DNA of 64,000 bases from Bacillota bacterium (lineage in GTDB: Bacteria; Bacillota; Dethiobacteria; Dethiobacterales; Dethiobacteraceae), in contig QLUR01000007.1 of assembly GCA_018725565.1 (NCBI GenBank), positions 26,800 to 90,799 of the forward strand, written 5' to 3'. Shown here piece after piece: positions 57,799 through 64,000 of this stretch. The translations under genes and the position numbers were made by a program. The notes under the pieces are model-generated. The model ran no database searches. It saw nothing but the letters and a program-made list of their open reading frames with translations, and was not told the DNA's origin. Positions within the stretch are counted from its first letter, which is position 1. Each line of letters begins with the position of its first letter.

Positions 57799-58551
57799 CT
57801 AAGAAAAGGTGTCCAGGCCCTGCAGAAATAATTGTATGCTTTCGGCCATCGACAGGCTGTTATACCCGCCTTCCAGAACAGCAAATAACCTTCCCCCGCA
57901 CTTCTCCCTGGAGAAAGTGCCCAGCAGGCTGCCGATAGAACCGTAGTCGCCGGTTGAAAGCATGCCGCCCCAGTCTCTTACATGCCTGTCAAAGCCGGCA
58001 GAAACGGCGATAAGATCACTTTCCGTCTGCTCAAGGAAGGCTCTCATCTGTTGAACAAAATTTTTGCTGCTCTGTCCCTGCCAGTATGTTACACGATTGT
58101 CTCCCTGAAAGGAATTGACAGTCCCGTCACCGTAATGCAGATCAAAATCGACGACCAGCGCCGAGGTGATTTTTCCGGCATCAAGCAGCCGTTTTACCGC
58201 TATGGCCACGTTGTTGAAGTAACAAAACCCCCAACTGTGGTCGGGACTGGCATGGTGGCCCGGCGGCCGGCAAAGCGCAAAAGCCATTTCGCCGTTTATC
58301 GCTGATTCAGCTGCCGCAATTGCTGTTCCCACAGCCAGTGCTGCAAGGTCATAGACGATCGGGGTCCTCTTTACGCTTTCCAAGTGGCTCCTGGTATGTA
58401 CCAGCAAAATATCGCTATCAGCGCAGGGTATTGCGTCTGCAATCGGGTAGCGTCCCTTCAGGACCTGGTAAGCAGGCTCCAGCCGCCCTTTTTCAGCTGC
58501 CGGATCGGCGGTATACTCGCGGAAAAAATCATGATGGAAAAAAACCTTCAC
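57799..58551 (-). CDS. Histone deacetylase family protein
   Basis: 250 residues from GTG 58551 (AAGGTGG upstream); the open frame extends 19 codons further. HDAC-type arginase/deacetylase fold: CRPPGHHASPDHSWGFCYFN with the catalytic His pair (about 94-113), VVDFDLHYGDGT with the zinc ligands Asp and His (about 132-143) and VSAGFDRH at about 179-186 with the second zinc Asp. Bacterial relatives deacylate acetylpolyamines or acetylated proteins such as acetyl-CoA synthetase (AcuC). Substrate unclear. Confidence 0.85.
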   Translation of the reverse strand: MKVFFHHDFFREYTADPAAEKGRLEPAYQVLKGRYPIADAIPCADSDILLVHTRSHLESVKRTPIVYDLAALAVGTAIAAAESAINGEMAFALCRPPGHHASPDHSWGFCYFNNVAIAVKRLLDAGKITSALVVDFDLHYGDGTVNSFQGDNRVTYWQGQSSKNFVQQMRAFLEQTESDLIAVSAGFDRHVRDWGGMLSTGDYGSIGSLLGTFSREKCGGRLFAVLEGGYNSLSMAESIQLFLQGLDTFS

Positions 58552-58612
58552 AGCGACCACCTTCCTGATGTGTCCAGGAAACAGCGCCCAGGACACTTTG
58601 CGTAACAACTGC

Positions 58613-59893
58613 TTACTTTCCGATAAAGGCGCTGCCTAGTGCCGGCAGATAAGGACGCAACACTTCAGGGACAAGTACGCTGCCATCTTCCTGCTGGCAA
58701 TTTTCCAGGATTGCCGCTACCGTCCGTCCTACTGCCACCCCTGAACCATTCAGAGTATGGACAAACTCAGTCCGGCCGCTTTGGGTGCGGCGGAAGCGGA
58801 TGCCGGCCCGCCTGGCTTGGAAATCGCTGAAATTGCTGCAGGAGGAGATTTCCCGGTAGGCATTGTACGCCGGCAGCCAAACCTCCAGGTCGTATTTTTT
58901 AGCTGCGGCAAAGCCCAGTTCTCCGGTACACATCAGGACAGTGCGGAACGGCAGGCCAAGGAGCTGCAAAACTTTCTCCGCACTCTGCACCAGTGTTTCC
59001 AGTTCCTGAGCAGAGTCCTCGGGGCGGGTAAATTTGACCAGTTCCACTTTGTTAAACTGGTGCTGCCTGATCAGCCCGCGCGTATCGCGGCCGTGTGCCC
59101 CGGCTTCCGCCCGGAAACAGGCGCTGTAGGCCGCATAATAAATGGGCAGCGTTTCTTCAGGCAGAATCTCCTCACGGTGCAGATTGGTTACCGGTACTTC
59201 CGCCGTGGGGATCAGAAAATACTCCGTACCCTGGACCCGGAAGGCATCTTCCTCAAATTTCGGAAGCTGGCCGGTACCGGTCATGCTGTGGCGGTGGACC
59301 AGAAAGGGAGGGAAAATTTCCCGGTAGCCATGTTTCGTCGTGTGCAGGTCAAGCATAAAGTTAATCAGCGCCCGCTCCAGCTGCGCGCCCAATCCTTTGT
59401 AAAAAGCAAACCTGGCTCCGGTAACTTTTCCTGCCCGTTCAAAATCAATGATATCGAGGTCGGCAGCGATTTCCCAGTGCGGCTTTGGCGCAAAAGCAAA
59501 CCGCGGCGGTTCCCCATAGTGGCGAACGGGGACGTTTTCCGCCTCGCTGCGGCCCACCGGCACTTCCGGAGCAGGAATATTCGGCAAGGTCAGCAAGAAG
59601 CCCTGCAGCAGGTCTTCCGTGCTGCGGACCTCCTCGTCGAGTGCTTTAATCTGCAGGGAAACCTGCCGCATTTCTTCGATAAGAGCGGCGGCGTCCGCGC
59701 CGTCATGCTTGCGCCGCGCTATTTCCCCGGAAACGGTGTTGCGCCTGTTTTTCAGCTGCTCCACCTCGCGCAGCAGCATACGGCGGCGCGCGTCTGCCTG
59801 CGCAAAGGTTTCAAGCAGCGCCTCCTCGCCTTTGTCGGCCAATGCCTTGGCCACTATTTCCGGATTATCCCTGACGAACTTTAGGTCGAGCAT
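58613..59893 (-). CDS. serS: Seryl-tRNA synthetase
   Basis: 426 residues from ATG 59893 preceded by GGAGGTG. N-terminal long coiled-coil arm (about 30-105), then class II motifs: motif 2 [21 protein letters not shown] at about 257-277 (split here), and motif 3 with [18 protein letters not shown] near 377-394. It charges tRNA-Ser, two of which lie downstream, recognising the long variable arm through the coiled coil. No T-box leader is recognisable upstream in 59894-60325. Confidence 0.97.
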   Translation of the reverse strand: MLDLKFVRDNPEIVAKALADKGEEALLETFAQADARRRMLLREVEQLKNRRNTVSGEIARRKHDGADAAALIEEMRQVSLQIKALDEEVRSTEDLLQGFLLTLPNIPAPEVPVGRSEAENVPVRHYGEPPRFAFAPKPHWEIAADLDIIDFERAGKVTGARFAFYKGLGAQLERALINFMLDLHTTKHGYREIFPPFLVHRHSMTGTGQLPKFEEDAFRVQGTEYFLIPTAEVPVTNLHREEILPEETLPIYYAAYSACFRAEAGAHGRDTRGLIRQHQFNKVELVKFTRPEDSAQELETLVQSAEKVLQLLGLPFRTVLMCTGELGFAAAKKYDLEVWLPAYNAYREISSCSNFSDFQARRAGIRFRRTQSGRTEFVHTLNGSGVAVGRTVAAILENCQQEDGSVLVPEVLRPYLPALGSAFIGK

Positions 59894-60325
59894 TTCCTGT
59901 TCACCTCCACAACAAAACAAAAGCCCTTAGCTTCCGTAGTTTAGTATATTCGCTGCTGTCTGAAAAAGCAAGGCCAGGCCCTTCCCCTGGATAGAGCTGA
60001 CCCTCGCTTAAGTCCTTTTTTTGCGTTTCCACAGAGGCTCACCCCTTCCCGCTTCCAGTTTATCACAAACCAGCCCTCTTGCCAAGCAACTGCGAAACAA
60101 CGCAAACAGGATTTTCGGGTCCATGGGACGAATACAAGGGCATAATCTGTCATTGGAGGCAAAAGTCAGTGAAAATGATGAAAGGGATGTTACTGGCGCT
60201 TGCTCCGGCCACCCTGGCCGCTGAGAACAACGTTTAAAGTCCTTTTTTTTAGAAGGCAGGCAGGAATAATAAAGCCGGAGGCGAATAATACGCCTGTTTG
60301 CACAACTCTCAAATTGAAGGTGAGT
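59894..60325. other. Intergenic region, 432 bp, no feature recognised
   Basis: Divergent gap between serS and the PHP-domain gene. It must hold both promoters. I find no convincing RNA gene, T-box, or start codon with a ribosome binding site; short open frames here have no coding signature. Confidence 0.6.
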
Positions 60326-61369
60326 ATGTCCTTGCACCTGTACACCGGCAATATTCATATTCACAGCACCTATTCCGACGGTCATGGCACCATTCCGGAA
60401 ATCGCGGCGGCTGCTAAAGCCGCCGGTCTTGATTTTATTGTTGTTACCGACCATAATACTTTGGACGGACTGGCAGAAGAAGGCTGCCACCACGGGGTGC
60501 TGACGCTCTGCGGCTCCGAGCTAAACAACGACAGTCATCACTGCCTGGCGTTAAACATCACCCAACCGGTACCGACTGATGACCTCAACCCTCAGCGCGT
60601 AATTGACCGGATCAGCAGCCAGGGGGGGTTGTCCTTTATCGCTCACCCCTTTGAACGAGGTTCGCCGCTGGTGATGAACGGCCTGCATTTCCCCTGGAAA
60701 CGCTGGGACGTCTACGGTTTTACCGGCATCGAGGTCTGGAACTGGTCCTCCCAGTGGCGCGATGCGTTGCGCGGCGCCCTCCAGGCGCTGTATATCGGTT
60801 ACCTTAACCCTGCCGGGCATATGATAGCGCCTTGCCAAAAAGCTGTAGCTCGTTTTGACGAGATTACCCGGCAGCGTCCGCTGGTGGCCATCGCCGGCAG
60901 CGACAATCATGCCTGGCCGATCCGCAGGTGGGGAGGCGTCGTGCGCCGGGTCATCTTCCCCTATGAGTACGCTTTTCGAACAATCAATAACTGCCTGTTG
61001 TCGCATGAACCGCTGGCCGGTGACATAGCCACCGCCAAGAAGCAACTCTACGACGCCCTGCGTCGCGGTCGCTGCTTTATCGTAAACCGCCTGCTTGGCG
61101 AACCGCACGACGTTTCCTTTACGGCCGAAAGTAACGGGCTGGAGTATCAAATAGGGGAGCAAGTACCTCCTGGCAATCTGACAAGGCTTACGGTACGCAG
61201 CCCGCGACGGCCGCAGGGTCGCAGTCTTTTGTTCCGCGACGGCCTGCCTTTCAGAGACTTTCCATCTGGTGAGGCAACGGTTTACCTTGAACATCCCGGC
61301 ACCTACCGCCTGGAAGTTTGGCGGGGCAACAGGCTCTGGATTTTCACCAACCCCATCTATGTCTGCTGA
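60326..61369 (+). CDS. PHP-domain metal-dependent phosphoesterase
   Basis: 347 residues from ATG 60326; the frame is open 42 codons upstream without a signal. The N-terminal PHP domain has GNIHIHSTYSDGHGTIPE (metal ligands HxH) at about 8-25, VTDHNTLDG at about 41-49, LCGSELNNDSHH at about 60-71, IAHPFERGSP at about 108-117 and IAGSDNHAW at about 190-198. The C-terminal part is beta-rich (GTYRLEVWRGNRLWIFTNPIYV). PHP enzymes hydrolyse phosphate esters; exact substrate unknown. Confidence 0.85.
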   Translation: MSLHLYTGNIHIHSTYSDGHGTIPEIAAAAKAAGLDFIVVTDHNTLDGLAEEGCHHGVLTLCGSELNNDSHHCLALNITQPVPTDDLNPQRVIDRISSQGGLSFIAHPFERGSPLVMNGLHFPWKRWDVYGFTGIEVWNWSSQWRDALRGALQALYIGYLNPAGHMIAPCQKAVARFDEITRQRPLVAIAGSDNHAWPIRRWGGVVRRVIFPYEYAFRTINNCLLSHEPLAGDIATAKKQLYDALRRGRCFIVNRLLGEPHDVSFTAESNGLEYQIGEQVPPGNLTRLTVRSPRRPQGRSLLFRDGLPFRDFPSGEATVYLEHPGTYRLEVWRGNRLWIFTNPIYVC

Positions 61370-61385
61370 TTGCTGCCAGTCAGCA

Positions 61386-61416
61386 AAAAGCCTCCGGTAT
61401 TCTGCCGGAGGCTTTT
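61386..61416. terminator. Bidirectional terminator between convergent genes
   Basis: AAAAGCCTCCGG-TATTCTG-CCGGAGGCTTTT has A and T tracts on both sides, so it can end transcription from both the PHP gene and the glycosyltransferase gene. Confidence 0.9.
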
Positions 61417-61436
61417 CTAAACGGTTTTAGTCCCCT

Positions 61437-62849
61437 TTATCTGGAGGGGGCTTCCTTGGTGCGCGGAGTTTTAACCCAAGTAGCAGGCTGCCGGTGGAGG
61501 ACTTTCAGAACCAGTGAAGTGGTGAAAGGGGTAATAAAGAAGAAACCTGCCACCGGGATAAGCAGCAAATGTGAAATGGCTAAAATTCTCCGCAAGCGGC
61601 TTTGCGGAGCCAGGTCAAAGTTGATAAAAGGCAGGAAATGGCGCAGCCGCTCAAATGTAAAAAGGAAGTAGACACAGACAGTGATATTGATTATTACACC
61701 CAGCTCAGCAAACAGCTGCTGCGGTTCCAGGTGACCGAACAGGCTGAGCAGGAAAGCAAGCGGCGGGAAGAGAATCATCGTCTGGAAAAAAATCCATTCC
61801 ACAGGTCCTTTCCAGAGCAGGACTCGCAACATCTTCCTGGCCCTTTTTCTCTCAACCGGTGTCCGGGAGCGGCCTTGTTGCAGTTTTTCCATGACCTGCA
61901 GATAACCGCTGCCCCAGCGCAGGCGCTGCCTGAAAAAAGCACGGTAGGTAGCCGGTGTTTGCTCTGTGCTGGGATAGGGAATGTATTCCGGCCAGGCACC
62001 TGCCTCTACATAAGCGCGGATACCCAGTTCCAGATCCTCTGTCAGGGAGCGGTGGTCAAAACCACCGATTTCATCGAGCAAGCCGCTGGCCACAAACAAA
62101 TTGGTGCCCCCGGCGAAAGGCAATTGACGCATCAGGGCCGGTAGGTTCCACTCATGTGAAACGGATTGGTAAAGGGCGGCCACTTTATTAATAGGGTAAA
62201 GCTGGAAAAAATTGCGTACCTGGTAGACAGGTCCCTGCCAGAGCCGAACCTGGCCGCCGCTTTCCAGGAAACGGTAAGCAACGTACAGCAGCGCTTCTTT
62301 GTCCGGGCGGCTCTCGGCGTCGTAAAAAGCGCAGATTTCTGTTTGCCGGTTACGGTAGGGCAGTGCAAAATTCAGCGCCCGCCCCTTGGTGGAAGGCACC
62401 GCCCTGCCCAAACAAAGGCCATGCAATTGCCCGTCAAAGTCTTCAGGAACTACCAAATGACGCAAGCCGGGCATGCCAGGTTTACTTCCTAACTCCGCCA
62501 GTTTTTGCTCGACCACGGACTGAGTAGTCAGCCCGGCTTTGGCGTGAAGCTCCTTTTCGTCGGTAACAACAATAATTTCCAGACGGTCGGACGGATAGAG
62601 AAGTTTTGAAAGATGCTCTATAGTGTTGCCGATAACCTCCGACTCATTGTAGGCAGGAACAAGAACAGTGATTTTAGGTAAACCCTGCCCGCCGGATAAC
62701 TCCTGCAACACATCCACGGATAGCTTTGGCCGCCTGCGCCAGTAGGTTCTCTCCGCCCACTGCCCCCAGAGCTGCAGGCGCACAAACAGCAACAGCGCGA
62801 GAAAATAAACCACTACTGTTGCTATGTAAAGAATTTGCCCCATATCCAA
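61437..62849 (-). CDS. Membrane glycosyltransferase, family 2
   Basis: 470 residues. N-terminal membrane helix (about 5-25), GT-A domain with ITVLVPAYNESEVIGNTIEHL at about 60-80, DxD-like DAESRPD at about 176-182, TEDLELG at about 267-273 and QRLRWGSGY at about 310-318 (the QxxRW motif of processive enzymes), then three or four membrane helices. This is the layout of processive beta-glycosyltransferases such as cellulose or hyaluronan synthases and of glucosylceramide-type enzymes. Product unknown. It stands alone. Confidence 0.87.
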   Translation of the reverse strand: MDMGQILYIATVVVYFLALLLFVRLQLWGQWAERTYWRRRPKLSVDVLQELSGGQGLPKITVLVPAYNESEVIGNTIEHLSKLLYPSDRLEIIVVTDEKELHAKAGLTTQSVVEQKLAELGSKPGMPGLRHLVVPEDFDGQLHGLCLGRAVPSTKGRALNFALPYRNRQTEICAFYDAESRPDKEALLYVAYRFLESGGQVRLWQGPVYQVRNFFQLYPINKVAALYQSVSHEWNLPALMRQLPFAGGTNLFVASGLLDEIGGFDHRSLTEDLELGIRAYVEAGAWPEYIPYPSTEQTPATYRAFFRQRLRWGSGYLQVMEKLQQGRSRTPVERKRARKMLRVLLWKGPVEWIFFQTMILFPPLAFLLSLFGHLEPQQLFAELGVIINITVCVYFLFTFERLRHFLPFINFDLAPQSRLRRILAISHLLLIPVAGFFFITPFTTSLVLKVLHRQPATWVKTPRTKEAPSR

Positions 62850-62988
62850 TGTTGACTACCCCTCTTTTTGTGTATAGTGCCAGGCACGGGCAAGGCTCTG
62901 AATAAATTATCCTCCTTTCCGGGCTCATTAGCCGCTATATTAAAAGTATTCTTTGCCTGCCAAAATTTTCCCTGCCGGCAAAAATTTT

Positions 62989-63981
62989 TTATTTTTTTTC
63001 CAGTATTGCCCCTCTTTCTCTGAGTATGCCCTGTAACAGGGCGATTTCTGCATCTCTAAAGTAGCGCGGCTGTACTTTTTTTTCTGCGGCCAGTGCCGCC
63101 GCCACGCCAGCTGCTTCGCCCAGAACGGTCAGGTTTGGCAACACCCGCAGCGCCGACCAAGCCAGCGAAGCTGCCCCGGTGGCGTACCCAGGAATAAGCA
63201 GGTTATCCGCAGCTTCTGTTATTAGCATTCTGTAAGGCAAGTATACCGGATATTCCGGCTCTCCCCCTGTTGCCAGCCAGTCCGGCCGCAAGTAACCTGT
63301 TACGGGCCAGACAAACCGCCCGTTATCCAGTAAATCAGTGTATCTGTAAGCGTTAATATCCATAGCGTAAAAAGCCAGCCCCACCCGGTCAGGATAATTG
63401 TCGAGGTCACCGCCTTTTTCCGGCCCGCTCCCTGCCGTCTGGCACTCCGCCGGCGTCAGCATAAAAAGCGTTTCATCTGCCCCGCGTTCAGACATATGCA
63501 CCGTTTCCCGCAGGTACAGCCCTGCTCCGGTAACCGGTTGCCCGGCCTTGTCCAAAACGGGCCCTGCCTCGTGTAAGCCAAATGAGCGACCTGTTCTTTC
63601 ATCCATAAAGGTAAAGCGCTGCAAAGCCTGCCAGAATGCGGGGTTTAACAGGAATTGCCTCGCCCTGATGTAGGCAGTATCGGTGTCAAGCTGCTCCGGG
63701 CGCTTATTTTCCGGGAATCTTTCTGTTGCCATGTCGCGCCGGTTGGCTCGCCCGTCCACGTCAAAGACAAGCAGCATGTTAACCCACCACTCATTACTGC
63801 CGGCGCCGTTCTGCGCGATGTTAAACGGTTTTATGGCGAACCCTTCCGGTGCATAAACCCGGTTAAAGGCAGTTATCACTTCGTCTTTGGCATATAATTC
63901 CCGCCCTCCCCAAAGCCACCAGCTCCCATGCCTGTCCCGGGTAAAAAACAGATCTCCGAACCTTCCCGGGCGGGCGGGAAC
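62989..63981 (-). CDS. FAD-dependent oxidoreductase, C-terminal part (cut at contig end)
   Basis: 330 residues are genuine; the gene runs off the right edge, where the adapter begins. The C-terminal part has YRMLITEAADNLLIPGYATG at about 254-273 and VLGEAAGVAAALAAE at about 291-305, matching the FAD_oxidored family (PF12831-type), whose nucleotide-binding N-terminus is missing here. The N-terminal residues read from 63982-63996 (MYKRQ) come from adapter sequence. Substrate unknown. Confidence 0.8.
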   Translation of the reverse strand, partial: VPARPGRFGDLFFTRDRHGSWWLWGGRELYAKDEVITAFNRVYAPEGFAIKPFNIAQNGAGSNEWWVNMLLVFDVDGRANRRDMATERFPENKRPEQLDTDTAYIRARQFLLNPAFWQALQRFTFMDERTGRSFGLHEAGPVLDKAGQPVTGAGLYLRETVHMSERGADETLFMLTPAECQTAGSGPEKGGDLDNYPDRVGLAFYAMDINAYRYTDLLDNGRFVWPVTGYLRPDWLATGGEPEYPVYLPYRMLITEAADNLLIPGYATGAASLAWSALRVLPNLTVLGEAAGVAAALAAEKKVQPRYFRDAEIALLQGILRERGAILEKK

Positions 63982-64000
63982 CTGTCTCTTATACACATCT
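63982..64000. other. Residual Nextera/Tn5 mosaic-end adapter
   Basis: CTGTCTCTTATACACATCT is the exact 19-bp Tn5 mosaic end used in tagmentation libraries. It is not genomic. Translating it on the minus strand gives the MYKRQ start seen on many contig-end proteins. Confidence 0.98.

Noticed and set aside
59894..60325. T-box leader for serS
   Set aside because: No GGTGGTACCGCG-type sequence on the minus strand and no terminator near the start.

Overview
The window is a chromosomal replication-origin segment from a Gram-positive, moderately GC-rich, probably anaerobic and spore-forming member of the Firmicutes. The best guess is a Clostridia/Peptococcaceae-like lineage. The evidence is the gene order rpmH-rnpA-yidD-yidC-jag-mnmE-mnmG-rsmG-noc-soj-spo0J on one side of dnaA and dnaN-recF-dciA-remB-gyrB-gyrA on the other, together with perfect parS sites, T-box control and the serS/tRNA-Ser neighbourhood. 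The last 19 bases are the Nextera transposon mosaic end, so the right edge is a contig end with residual sequencing adapter. That points to a shotgun or metagenome assembly.

Layout. 1-14931 (minus strand): a Lon-family protease running off the left edge, rplI, rpsR-ssb-rpsF, DUF951, an adenylate kinase, a lipid-kinase-like protein, DUF4446, DUF554, two parS sites, spo0J/soj, noc, rsmG/mnmG/mnmE, jag/yidC/yidD/rnpA and rpmH. rpmH is only 44 codons long and starts with GTG. 14932-16871: a bipartite oriC around dnaA, with DnaA boxes on both sides and an 18-bp perfect inverted repeat containing DnaA boxes. 16872-24480 (plus strand): dnaN, recF, dciA-like, remB, gyrB, gyrA. 24693-34106: a carboxyltransferase subunit, then a T-box-controlled branched-chain amino acid operon ilvE-ilvD-ilvB-ilvN-ilvC-leuC-leuD with overlapping or abutting genes.

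34500-43700 is an accessory defence island. It holds an orphan MNT nucleotidyltransferase whose HepT partner is cut off, an ApeA-like HEPN protein, a broken PD-(D/E)XK-type gene plus a second shard of its 5' end, an unrecognised protein with a QAK nuclease-like motif and a Cys/His cluster, a HEPN protein interrupted by an in-frame TGA, a complete Gabija-type pair (OLD nuclease + UvrD helicase) and a putative RNase H-fold (DUF429-like) protein. A 410-bp direct repeat brackets most of it. Palindromic, integron attC-like elements sit between genes.

43767-63981 returns to housekeeping genes: a rubredoxin-like small protein, EF-G paralogue, ddl, pdxS/pdxT, family 4 uracil-DNA glycosylase, a two-component system, argS, a GDT1-type transporter, tRNA-Arg, a cytidylate-kinase-like/nuclease-like fusion followed by hpt, two tRNA-Ser genes, a histone-deacetylase-family protein, serS, a PHP-domain phosphoesterase, a membrane glycosyltransferase and a truncated FAD oxidoreductase. 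Between hpt and the tRNA-Ser genes (56954-57392) lies a non-coding stretch of about 440 bases. It has a strong minus-strand promoter and ends that close into a 16-bp helix, so I think it is a real, large structured RNA. I could not assign its family; the neighbourhood suggests large SRP RNA but the expected SRP motif is missing.
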